From assembly GCA_965214915.1 (NCBI GenBank), contig CBDCCP010000002.1, positions 1,302,001-1,366,000 on the forward strand: a stretch of DNA of 64,000 nucleotides. Direction: 5' to 3'. This DNA comes from CATQHP01 sp965214915 (lineage in GTDB: Bacteria; Acidobacteriota; Terriglobia; Bryobacterales; UBA6623). A program made the translations under genes and the position numbers. The notes beneath the pieces were generated by a model. That model ran no database searches. It was not told where the DNA came from and was given only the letters and a program-made list of their open reading frames with translations. Positions 53,925 to 61,497 of the stretch are shown piece by piece; positions within the stretch are counted from its first letter, which is position 1; the number at the start of each line of letters is the position of its first letter.

Positions 53925-53946
53925 GGCGCGCGCCGCCGCCGCGCCT
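53924..53946. terminator. Perfect inverted repeat between convergent stops
   Basis: AGGCGCG (53924-53930) and CGCGCCT (53940-53946) form a 7-bp perfect stem with a 9-base loop. It overlaps the last base of the oxidase stop and the last base of the E1 beta stop. It is likely a shared hairpin ending both transcripts, although neither arm is followed by a clear T run. Confidence 0.4.
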
Positions 53947-54920
53947 CAGTAACGGTGCAGGTTGCGCGCCTGCTCGATCACTTCGTCGACTCCGGGCAGG
54001 AACGCCTTTTCCAGCGTTTCGCTGAACGGAACCGGGGTGTCCGGGGCGGCGATGCGAATCATGGGGCCGTCGAGGTGCTCGAAAGCGTGTTCGCCGACGA
54101 TGCCGGCGAGTTCCCCGCCGAGCCCACCGGTCAAGGTGTCTTCATGCAGAAAGATGACCTTGTTGGTTTTGCGCACCGTTTCGAGAACCGCTTCGCGGTC
54201 GAGAGGCGCCAGCGTCCGCAGATCGAGAACCTCGATATCGATTCCTTCGGCGGCCAATTGCGCAGCGGCGTCGAGCGCGACATGCGCCATCCAGCCGTAG
54301 GCGACGATCGAGAGGTCGGTTCCTGCGCGCCGGATTTTCGCCTTGCTCAGCGGGACCGTGTAATCCCCGTCCGGCAAGCGCTCCTTGACCGAGCGGTACA
54401 GGTACTTGTGCTCCAGGAAAATCACCGGGTCGTTGTCGCGGATCGACGCTTTGATCAGGCCCTTGGCGTCATACGCGGTCGCCGGCTGCACAACCTTCAG
54501 GCCCGGCGTATGCACATAGGGCATCTCGACGTTCTGTGAATGGAACGGGCCGCCGTGGATGTTTCCGCCGGCGGGGGCGCGGATCACCATCGGCACTTGC
54601 TGCCCCCAGCGGTAGCGGCACTTGGCGGCGAAGTTTGTGATCTGATCGAAGCCGCAAGCCATGAAATCGGCGAACTGCATTTCGAGCACCGGCCGCAGCC
54701 CGTTGATCGCCGCGCCCGTTCCCGCGCCCACGATGGCCGATTCGGACAGCGGGGTATCCACCACGCGCTTTTTGCCGAAGCGCTCCAGCATCCCCGCAGT
54801 AGCCTTGAACGCTCCGCCGTACTCCGCCACGTCTTCGCCCATGACGAAAACATTCGGATCGCGCTCCATCTCTTCCCAAATGCCGGCGCGGATCGCTTCT
54901 ACATAGGTGGTTTCCGTCAT
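53946..54920 (-). CDS. pdhB: 2-oxoacid dehydrogenase E1 component, beta subunit
   Basis: This 324-residue protein begins TETTYVEAIRAGIWEEMERD and includes GEDVAEYGGAFKAT, RVVDTPLSESAIVGAGTGAA and RAPAGGNIHGGPFHSQNVE. The C-terminal transketolase domain has LSIVAYGWM and EDTLTGGLGGE. It forms an alpha2-beta2 E1 with the upstream gene, decarboxylating pyruvate or a branched-chain 2-oxoacid. The ATG at 54920, 8 bases after the alpha stop, is chosen because similarity begins there. E2 and E3 genes are not in the window. Confidence 0.93.
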   Translation of the reverse strand: MTETTYVEAIRAGIWEEMERDPNVFVMGEDVAEYGGAFKATAGMLERFGKKRVVDTPLSESAIVGAGTGAAINGLRPVLEMQFADFMACGFDQITNFAAKCRYRWGQQVPMVIRAPAGGNIHGGPFHSQNVEMPYVHTPGLKVVQPATAYDAKGLIKASIRDNDPVIFLEHKYLYRSVKERLPDGDYTVPLSKAKIRRAGTDLSIVAYGWMAHVALDAAAQLAAEGIDIEVLDLRTLAPLDREAVLETVRKTNKVIFLHEDTLTGGLGGELAGIVGEHAFEHLDGPMIRIAAPDTPVPFSETLEKAFLPGVDEVIEQARNLHRY

Positions 54921-54928
54921 GCCTGCAC

Positions 54929-55966
54929 TCACGGCGCCGGGCGGAGCCGCCCGTTGCCCGGCGCGGTTTCGTAAACGTCGTCCTCGATCGTGGAGGGATC
55001 GGGGAACGGCTGGGCGAGCGCCCACTCGACGGCGGCATCGATCTCATCGAGAACGCCCTTGCGAATTTGCTTGAAGTCCTGTTCCGTCGCCCATTCCCGA
55101 TCCACCATGTACTTCTGCAGCATCAGGATCGGGTCTTTCCTCGACCACTCTTCGCGCAGCGAGCCGGGAACGTACTCGGCTCGGTCGTGCGCGGAATGCC
55201 CGCTCATGCGGAATGTCTTGCACTCGATGAGATACGGCCCGTTGCCGCCGCGCACGTGCTCCAACGCCCGCTGCGTCGCCCGGAAAACCGCGAGGACATC
55301 GTTGCCGGACACGATTTCCGCCGGCATGCCGTAGCCCGGCGCCCGCTCGACCACGTCATCGATGTTCATTTGGCCGGCGAGCGGAGTCGAGTAAGCATAT
55401 TGGTTGTTGTTGCACAGATAGACGATGGGCAGATTCATGACCGTGGCCATGTTGAGACCCTCGTGCCAATCGCCGCGGCTGGTCGCGCCGTCGCCGAAGT
55501 AATTGAAGACGACGTTCGATTCGCCGCGGTACTTCATCGCCAGCGCCAGCCCCCCGGCAACGGGAACGCTGGCGCCGATCGACGAGATGATCGGCACGCA
55601 ATGGCGCCGGGCGCAGCCCATGTGCATGTTGCCGTCGCGTCCGCCCGTCAGCCCCCCGGCGCGGCCCATATACTGCGCCAGGATTTCTTTCGGAGTGATG
55701 CCGCGAATGAGCAGAGCGCCCATATCGCGGTGCGACGGCGTCAACCAGTCGCCGGGCTGCGAAAGAATTGCGCTTCCGACCGATATCGCTTCCTGACCGC
55801 GCCCGGTATAACAACCGCCGACGACTTTTCCCTGCCGGTAGAGCTTGCTCTCGATGCGGTCTTCCAACTCCCGCATCATCACCATGTGATGCAGGAGCGT
55901 TCGAGCGAGATCGAGATCGATCTCCGCGGCCGGGAGTGCGACAGCTATTGCGCCCATACCATCCAT
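54929..55966 (-). CDS. pdhA: 2-oxoacid dehydrogenase E1 component, alpha subunit
   Basis: This protein has about 345 residues. It has the thiamine diphosphate motif NYFGDGATSRGDWHEGLNMA, ending with LCNNNQYAYST, plus YTGRGQEAISVGSA, THRDMGA-type sequence (PSHRDMGALLIRGITPKEI) and the phosphorylation-loop-like RMSGHSAHDRAEYVPG. The start MDGMGAIAV or the second Met at 55957 precedes an N-terminal helix. The frame stays open far upstream, but that part is the reverse of the radical SAM gene and is not coding. It is paired with the beta subunit downstream. Confidence 0.93.
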   Translation of the reverse strand: MDGMGAIAVALPAAEIDLDLARTLLHHMVMMRELEDRIESKLYRQGKVVGGCYTGRGQEAISVGSAILSQPGDWLTPSHRDMGALLIRGITPKEILAQYMGRAGGLTGGRDGNMHMGCARRHCVPIISSIGASVPVAGGLALAMKYRGESNVVFNYFGDGATSRGDWHEGLNMATVMNLPIVYLCNNNQYAYSTPLAGQMNIDDVVERAPGYGMPAEIVSGNDVLAVFRATQRALEHVRGGNGPYLIECKTFRMSGHSAHDRAEYVPGSLREEWSRKDPILMLQKYMVDREWATEQDFKQIRKGVLDEIDAAVEWALAQPFPDPSTIEDDVYETAPGNGRLRPAP

Positions 55967-56128
55967 GCACGATATAACATGACCGGGCGGTTTGCAAGTC
56001 CGTTGCGCAAGCTCGGCTAATATCAAAACATTTACTGGAATGAATGTTTCAGGTTTGCCCCGAACGCGGGCTGTGGAACTGTTGCCGGAAAACACCGACC
56101 CGCAGCGCGCGGACTCGCCTGCTATGGT

Positions 56129-57274
56129 TTGGGAAGGGCGCGGCGGCCCGCGCGGCGGCTCTTCACGTTGACGAAACCGACTGCAGGCAGAAGCTTCTTG
56201 CGGCATTTCCTCGGGGTCAAGGCGCGCACGGCCTTCGGCAGGCGCATCACGCCCCCGTTCGTCACCCTCTACGTTACGACGAAATGCGACGAGCGGTGCA
56301 TCCACTGCTACTACTGGGACGAGCTCAACCCCCGCCCGAACCGCGATTTCACTCTGGCCGAATTCGAGAAGACATTGGCCTCGATGGGCGAGATCTACAA
56401 CTTGTTCATCGGCGGCGGCGAGCCGTTCCTCAGGCCCGACCTGGCGGCGATTCTGCTGGCGGCCTACGCGACCAACCGCGTCGCGAACGTCTATGTCCCC
56501 ACGAACGGGCAGCATGCCCGGCGCACAGTGGAAACGCTTGAAGCGGTTCTCACCGGCGCGCCGTCGATGCGCTTTCATCTCAATCTCAGCGTCGATCACG
56601 TCGACCCGCAAGAACACGACCGCATCAGAGGCAAGGCGGGAGCCTTTCGCAAGCTGCTGGGAACTTATGAAGCCGTCCGGCCGCTGCGGGAGCGCTTTCC
56701 GCATCTGATCGTGCATACGTTGACGACCGTTATGAAGAACAATCAGCGTGACATTCTGCGTATCCACGAGGAGTTGAAGCGCCGCTTCGACCCCGACAGC
56801 GTCTCGTACAACTACTGCCGCGGAAACCCCCTCGACCCTAAGCAGACGGAAGTGGACCCCGGCATCTACCGCCGACTCGCCGAGCGGGTCGCGCGCGACT
56901 GCCGCTCGGGGGCGTTCCGTGACGGAGCATTCGGCGCCGTCAACCACGCCCTCGACCGCCGCGTGCGCGCAAGCGTCGAACGGACCGCCGTCACGCAGCG
57001 CCCACAGTTTTCTTGCGTTTCCGGACGCCTGGCCTGCGTCATTTACAGCAACGGCGACGTGACGGAGTGCGAGATCGAGAACTCGCCGTTCGGAAACCTG
57101 CGGAACGCGGACTACGATTTCCCCAGGCTGTGGTTCGCGGACAACGCTCGCAAGATCGCGGACAAGGCCGCCGACGGCTGTTTTTGCACGCACGAATGCG
57201 GGCATTACGCCTCGACAATCTACAGCGCCGGCCGCTTGGCAAGGACGGCCTTCGAGGCCGCAGCGCGGCGTTGA
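56129..57274 (+). CDS. Radical SAM protein with SPASM-like C-terminal domain
   Basis: This 381-residue protein has the radical SAM cluster motif C-x3-C-x2-C in TKCDERCIHCYYWDE (C53, C57, C60). GGGEPFL follows, then a TIM-barrel core, and a cysteine-rich C-terminal domain (about 305-370, with FSCVSGRLACVIYSNGDVTE and GCFCTHECGHY) that should bind auxiliary Fe-S clusters as in SPASM proteins. These enzymes often modify peptides or glycolipid precursors. No partner peptide is seen next to it. A TTG at 56129 is assumed; the TTG at 56168 is also possible since there is no good ribosome-binding site. Confidence 0.88.
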   Translation: MGRARRPARRLFTLTKPTAGRSFLRHFLGVKARTAFGRRITPPFVTLYVTTKCDERCIHCYYWDELNPRPNRDFTLAEFEKTLASMGEIYNLFIGGGEPFLRPDLAAILLAAYATNRVANVYVPTNGQHARRTVETLEAVLTGAPSMRFHLNLSVDHVDPQEHDRIRGKAGAFRKLLGTYEAVRPLRERFPHLIVHTLTTVMKNNQRDILRIHEELKRRFDPDSVSYNYCRGNPLDPKQTEVDPGIYRRLAERVARDCRSGAFRDGAFGAVNHALDRRVRASVERTAVTQRPQFSCVSGRLACVIYSNGDVTECEIENSPFGNLRNADYDFPRLWFADNARKIADKAADGCFCTHECGHYASTIYSAGRLARTAFEAAARR

Positions 57275-57365
57275 CTTGCAGCTTGCCTTGGCCTACCATC
57301 GGGAGAGTTACCTGCGGCCGCCGTCGGCTCGATTGCAACCGCTCGTCCGGCGCGCAGCCGTTGCC

Positions 57366-57386
57366 GCCGGCCGGCATGGGGCCGGC
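57366..57386. repeat. GC-rich hairpin between radical SAM gene and cysE
   Basis: GCCGGCC (57366-57372) and GGCCGGC (57380-57386) form a 7-bp perfect stem with a 7-base loop, located 72-92 bases before the cysE start. No T run follows, so it could be a leader structure for cysE or a weak terminator of the upstream gene. Confidence 0.4.
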
Positions 57387-57457
57387 CGTTGTCCGCAAAG
57401 ACCCCGGCTTTCGCGTACGCCCCGGCATCCAATGACCGATTGTCCCCGGAGGCAGTG

Positions 57458-58141
57458 ATGTTCAGCGGTATTCGAGAACAGGTCCAAGCCGTCTTCAAGC
57501 ACGACCCGGCGGCCAAGAGCGCGCTGGAGGTCTTGCTCTGCTATCCGGGGGTGCATGCGATCCTGATCCACCGGGTCTCGCATTGGCTTTACGGCAAGGG
57601 CCTCTACGTCGTCTCCCGACTGCTGTCCCATTTCGCCCGCTGGATGACGGGGATCGAAATCCACCCGGGCGCCCGTATCGGCCGCCGCTTCTTCATCGAC
57701 CACGGCATGGGCGTCGTCATCGGCGAAACCGCCGTCATCGGCGACGACGTGCTGCTCTACCAGGGCGTCACTCTTGGCGGAACCGGCCACGAAAAAGAAA
57801 AGCGGCACCCGACGTTGGGGAATCATGTCGTCATCGGCTCGGGGGCCAAGGTTCTGGGCAACATCGATCTCGGCGAATGGGTCAAGGTCGGAGCGGGGTC
57901 GGTCGTCGTCAAGCCGGCGCCCGCGCACTCGACCGTGGTCGGCATTCCGGGGCGGGTCGTGGCGGTGAAAGGCGTAGCCATGACCGCGGACGAGTGGCAG
58001 ATGCTCGAACACGGCCAACTGCCGGACCCCGTCGGCCAGACGATGGCCAATCTCAACGAAAGGCTGGCGTTGCTCGAAGCCGAGGCCAAGGCGCGCAAGC
58101 CGCCTCCTCACGATCCGGCGAGCGCGATGCCGGGCGGCTGA
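57458..58141 (+). CDS. cysE: Serine O-acetyltransferase
   Basis: This is a 227-residue protein. A short helical N-domain precedes left-handed beta-helix hexapeptide repeats (about 60-165), including GIEIHPGARIGRRFFIDHG, GETAVIGDDVLLYQGVTLGG and GNHVVIGSGAKVLGNI. This is the SATase pattern, with HG at the active site. It makes O-acetylserine for cysteine synthesis. The ATG at 57458 is preferred because CGGAGG lies 5 bases upstream. There is no cysK next to it. Confidence 0.93.
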   Translation: MFSGIREQVQAVFKHDPAAKSALEVLLCYPGVHAILIHRVSHWLYGKGLYVVSRLLSHFARWMTGIEIHPGARIGRRFFIDHGMGVVIGETAVIGDDVLLYQGVTLGGTGHEKEKRHPTLGNHVVIGSGAKVLGNIDLGEWVKVGAGSVVVKPAPAHSTVVGIPGRVVAVKGVAMTADEWQMLEHGQLPDPVGQTMANLNERLALLEAEAKARKPPPHDPASAMPGG

Positions 58142-58178
58142 GCCGACTTCGTCCGCCGGCGGCATTCCACCCTGCCGG

Positions 58179-58493
58179 TCACTTCTTGAACAGATCGTCG
58201 AACGCGGCCCGCGCGCTGGGGGTCCGGTCGGCGGCGGCGCTCCGGCTGAGCGCATCGACGGATGTCCGGGGATCGAAGTAGCCGCAGAAATTCGAGCGGT
58301 CCTTGTCTTTCACCCATTCGGCCTGGGGTTCCGCGCACTGATTGTTGCGGGAGGGGTCGAAGAATCGGCAGTGTGCGCAAGAGTGAAGATCGGCGCCGCA
58401 TTGCGCGCATACGTCACGCCGGTAGATCTTGCCGCCCGGCAACAATGAACGCTTGGCGCCGCACTGCTGACAGCTCACCGCAACATCGTTCAT
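58179..58493 (-). CDS. Zinc-ribbon protein
   Basis: This 104-residue protein has a string of cysteine pairs: SCQQCGAK, DVCAQCGADLHSCAHCRFF, NNQCAE and NFCGYF. That is enough for two zinc ribbons, and a low-complexity C-terminal tail follows (AAADRTPSARAAFDDLFKK). It may bind nucleic acid or protein. No specific family is recognised. It is encoded on the strand opposite the lipoprotein gene that starts 25 bp away. Confidence 0.75.
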   Translation of the reverse strand: MNDVAVSCQQCGAKRSLLPGGKIYRRDVCAQCGADLHSCAHCRFFDPSRNNQCAEPQAEWVKDKDRSNFCGYFDPRTSVDALSRSAAADRTPSARAAFDDLFKK

Positions 58494-58517
58494 AATAGGA
58501 ATCGGCTTCAGATTAAC

Positions 58518-59129
58518 ATGTTTTCCGTCAACCGTTTACGCCTGTTCCTAGGCGCTGGGGCGCTGCTTGCGCTGTCGGGCTGCGGCGGCGGGAAGATACC
58601 GACTACCCGCTATTACACCCTCGATCTTGCAGCGCCGGCGCCCGCTCCGCAGCGTCTCCCGTTCTTCGGCGTCGTGATGCCGTTCCGCGCGGCCGGGATC
58701 GTCGACCGCAACCGCATCGTCTATCGCGAGTCGCGCGAGGAAGTCGGCTTTTACGAGTACCACAAGTGGGCGCAGAACCCGCGGACGGAAATCGCCGATG
58801 CTCTGATCAAGCAGCTTCTGGCCCGAGGCAGCTTTTCGAGTCTGACTCTCTTCGACGGCCGCACGAAGAGCGACTACATCCTGCGCGGCAGCATCGAAAG
58901 ACTGGAAGAAATAGACTACGACCCACCGGTCTCCGCGGCGGTCGAAATTTCCCTGGAGTTGATCGACGGCAAAAGTGCGGAGGTTGTCTGGTCGGCCGCC
59001 GCGGCCAAGACGGGGCCGGTAACCAGCGGCGACGTGCGCTCGGTCGTCAGCGGACTGAGCCAGGCCGCCGATCAAAGCGTCAGTGAGTTGGCCGGCAAGC
59101 TCGACAGCTACCTGCGTTCCATCGACTGA
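58518..59129 (+). CDS. PqiC/ABC-transport auxiliary lipoprotein
   Basis: This 203-residue protein has a lipoprotein signal ending LSGC (Cys about 22). It shows the PqiC/DUF330-type fold: TTRYYTLDLAAPA at the start, NRIVYRESREEVGFYEYHKWAQ, LTLFDGRTKSDYILRGSIERLEE and VSAAVEISLELIDGKSAEVVWS. Such lipoproteins dock at the outer membrane with MCE-type lipid transporters (PqiB, MlaD). Those partners are not adjacent here, so it is an orphan member in this window. Confidence 0.85.
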   Translation: MFSVNRLRLFLGAGALLALSGCGGGKIPTTRYYTLDLAAPAPAPQRLPFFGVVMPFRAAGIVDRNRIVYRESREEVGFYEYHKWAQNPRTEIADALIKQLLARGSFSSLTLFDGRTKSDYILRGSIERLEEIDYDPPVSAAVEISLELIDGKSAEVVWSAAAAKTGPVTSGDVRSVVSGLSQAADQSVSELAGKLDSYLRSID

Positions 59130-59218
59130 GCCTTCTGCAGTACCGATTCTTCGAATCCATCGCGCGGCCAAAGAACCAGCGGCGAAACCGGCCGCGCGCG
59201 ACAAGATACAATGGCGCT

Positions 59219-60226
59219 GTGACCCAACGCGGCCCCTACCCCGGTCGACGCGAGTTGCTCGCCTATTCGGCGGCATTCGGCGCGGCGTTTACGGCGCGTC
59301 AAGGGTTTGCCGCGCAACCCGCGGCGGCGGCTCCGCGGCCCCAGCAGGCGCACAAGCGCTACGACATGAAAAAGTCGATCAACCTGTGGGCGTTTCCCTA
59401 CCCCGACAAGTGGACGCTGCGCGAGTGCCTGCAGATCGCCAAGGACGCCGGCTTCGACGCCGTCGAGCCCAACTTCAATCTGGAGGGCGAATTTTCCGCT
59501 GAATCGACCGACGACGAGCTCCGCTCGGTCAGGACATTGGCCGACGAAATCGGCATCGAAATCAGCGGGTTGTGCTCATTTCTTTTCTGGCCGTATTCGA
59601 TGACCCACAACGACCCCGATCGCCGGGAGAAAGGCATCGAGCTGGCGGGCCGCATGATCGAAGCCGCCGCGCTTGTGCAAACCGAAAATCTGCTCGTCGT
59701 GCCGGGCGCGGTTTACGTTCCGTGGATCGAGGACTCCGACCCCGTGCCCAACGACGTTTGCGACCGCCGCGCCCGCGAAGCGGTCCGCCGCCTGATTCCG
59801 GCGGCCGAAAAAGCCGGCGTATCGCTCAACATCGAGAACATCTTCGCCAACGGCTATCTGTTCAGCCCGCAAGAGATCGCCGCATTCGTCGACAGCTTCG
59901 GCAGCGCCGCGGTCAACGTCCACTTCGACACGGGGAACATCATGCACTACCAGTTCCCCGAGCATTGGATTCCCGTCTTGGGAAAACGCATTCGCAACAT
60001 CCACTTCAAAGAGTGGGACAAGCGGACGCAGGAGTTCAACCTGCACACCTTCCGCACCCTGCTCGACGGCACGACGGATTGGCCGGCGGTCATTGAGGCC
60101 CTCGAACGGGTCGGCTATCGGGGCTACCTGACGTTCGAGTATTTTCACCCCTTCGAGCACTATCCCGAAGCGCTGATCTACCAGACGGCGGACGCGCTCG
60201 ACCGCATGTTGGGCGCCAAAGGCTGA
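59219..60226 (+). CDS. Sugar phosphate isomerase/epimerase-like, Tat-exported
   Basis: This 335-residue protein has a GTG start and an N-terminal hydrophobic segment (GRRELLAYSAAFGAAFTARQG) that resembles a Tat signal. The rest is a TIM barrel of the xylose isomerase-like/AP endonuclease family 2 group: KDAGFDAVEPNFNLEGEF, NIENIFANGYLFSP, VNVHFDTGNIMHY, RIRNIHFKEWDKR and YLTFEYFHPF. The metal ligands (E, D, H, E) are present. The substrate is unknown. Convergent with the Gfo/Idh gene that follows. Confidence 0.88.
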   Translation: MTQRGPYPGRRELLAYSAAFGAAFTARQGFAAQPAAAAPRPQQAHKRYDMKKSINLWAFPYPDKWTLRECLQIAKDAGFDAVEPNFNLEGEFSAESTDDELRSVRTLADEIGIEISGLCSFLFWPYSMTHNDPDRREKGIELAGRMIEAAALVQTENLLVVPGAVYVPWIEDSDPVPNDVCDRRAREAVRRLIPAAEKAGVSLNIENIFANGYLFSPQEIAAFVDSFGSAAVNVHFDTGNIMHYQFPEHWIPVLGKRIRNIHFKEWDKRTQEFNLHTFRTLLDGTTDWPAVIEALERVGYRGYLTFEYFHPFEHYPEALIYQTADALDRMLGAKG

Positions 60227-60255
60227 GCGGCCGGCGAGCTATAGCTCCAGGCCGC
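60227..60255. terminator. Nested inverted repeats between convergent genes
   Basis: An outer arm pair GCGGCC (60227-60232) / GGCCGC (60250-60255) encloses the 12-bp palindrome GAGCTATAGCTC (60236-60247). It lies between the two stop codons, and the minus-strand stop sits inside it. It may be a bidirectional hairpin terminator. Confidence 0.4.
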
Positions 60256-61429
60256 AATCGACCCAGGCGCTTTCGCCGCGGCCCGAGGCGACTACCGCCT
60301 CGACGAACCTCATCCCGCGCGCGCCGTCCTCGACCGTCGGAAAGGGCAGCGCCTCCCGGCCGGCGCTCTGTCCGCAGCGCCGGGCGGCAATCGCCTCGGC
60401 CGCCTCGCTGTAAAGATTGGCGAACGCCTCGTGATAGCCCTCCGGGTGGCCGATGGCGGAGCGCGTGCCGCGCTCGGCCGCGGCGTGGAGGCCTGGTCCG
60501 CGCCGCGTGAAGATTTGCATCGGTTTGCCCAACGGGCTGAAGCGCAGCCAATTGGGCTGCTCCTGACGCCATTCGAGGCCGCCCTTTTCGCCGTGGACGC
60601 GGATGCGCAAGCCGTGCTCGGCGCCCGCCGCCGCCTGGGTCATCAGCAAGACCCCGCGCGCGCCGCCGGCATAGCGGAACAGGACGGAAGCGTAATCGTC
60701 GGCCTCGCGGCCGGGAACCAGCGTCCCGAGATCGGCGCACAGCTTCACGGGCTCCAGCCCCGTCACGAACGCGCCCAACTGGTACGCATGGACGCCGATA
60801 TCGCAAGCGACCAGGGACGGCCCGGATTGCCGCGGATCGAACCGCCACCGCTTATGGGACGGCGTCCGTTCCACCGCGGCCGCAAGGTGGCCTTGTATGT
60901 ACTCCAACTGCACCAGGCGGATCGCGCCCAACTCTCCCGCGTCAACCATGGCCCGCGCCTGGCGGACAAGCGGATAGCCGCTGTAGTTGTACGTGACGCA
61001 GAAAACCCGTTCCGCCCGGCGCACGCGGGCAACGAGGTCGAGCGCGTCGGCCAAATTGGTCGTCAACGGCTTGTCGCAGATCACGTCGAGCCCGTAATCG
61101 AGAGCCGCGCGGCAGGCCGGATAGTGCAGGTGGTTGGGAGTCATCACCGCCAGCGCTTCGATGCCGTCTCCGCGTTCGGCCTCGCGTCCGAGCATTTCGT
61201 CCACCGAACCGTACGACCGCCCGCTTGCAATACCGATCGCCGCTCCCGCGGCCCGCGAGCGATCGGGGTCGGAAGACAGGACGGAGGCGGCAATCTCGTA
61301 GCGGCCGTCCATCCGCGCCGCGATGCGGTGGATCTCGCCGATGACCGACCCCGGGCCGCCTCCGACGACGCCGAGACGCAGGCGGCGGCCCAGCATGGCG
61401 ATCACAGGATTAGGCAGCTTGTCGTTCAT
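60239..61429 (-). CDS. Gfo/Idh/MocA-family oxidoreductase, second copy
   Basis: This is a 396-residue protein. Its N-terminal Rossmann fold has RLGVVGGGPGSVIGEIHRI and DVICDKPLTTNL, the latter giving the CDKP variant of EKP. The C-terminal substrate domain contains VACDIGVHAYQLGAFVTG and GYHEAFANLYSEAAEAI. It is longer than the first Gfo/Idh protein and only distantly similar to it. It is convergent with the isomerase/epimerase gene, which together suggests sugar or cyclitol metabolism. The ATG at 61429 is preferred over an in-frame TTG two codons upstream. Confidence 0.9.
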   Translation of the reverse strand: MNDKLPNPVIAMLGRRLRLGVVGGGPGSVIGEIHRIAARMDGRYEIAASVLSSDPDRSRAAGAAIGIASGRSYGSVDEMLGREAERGDGIEALAVMTPNHLHYPACRAALDYGLDVICDKPLTTNLADALDLVARVRRAERVFCVTYNYSGYPLVRQARAMVDAGELGAIRLVQLEYIQGHLAAAVERTPSHKRWRFDPRQSGPSLVACDIGVHAYQLGAFVTGLEPVKLCADLGTLVPGREADDYASVLFRYAGGARGVLLMTQAAAGAEHGLRIRVHGEKGGLEWRQEQPNWLRFSPLGKPMQIFTRRGPGLHAAAERGTRSAIGHPEGYHEAFANLYSEAAEAIAARRCGQSAGREALPFPTVEDGARGMRFVEAVVASGRGESAWVDCGLEL

Positions 61430-61497
61430 CGGCAACCCGGCGCCGTCGCGCCCGAACGGGCGGCAAACGCTCTGGGATAATCAGGATACACGCCGAC

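Noticed and set aside
55967..57205. N-terminal extension of the E1 alpha reading frame
   Set aside because: The frame continues upstream over 413 codons, but that stretch is the reverse of the radical SAM gene on the plus strand. E1 alpha similarity starts only at 55966.
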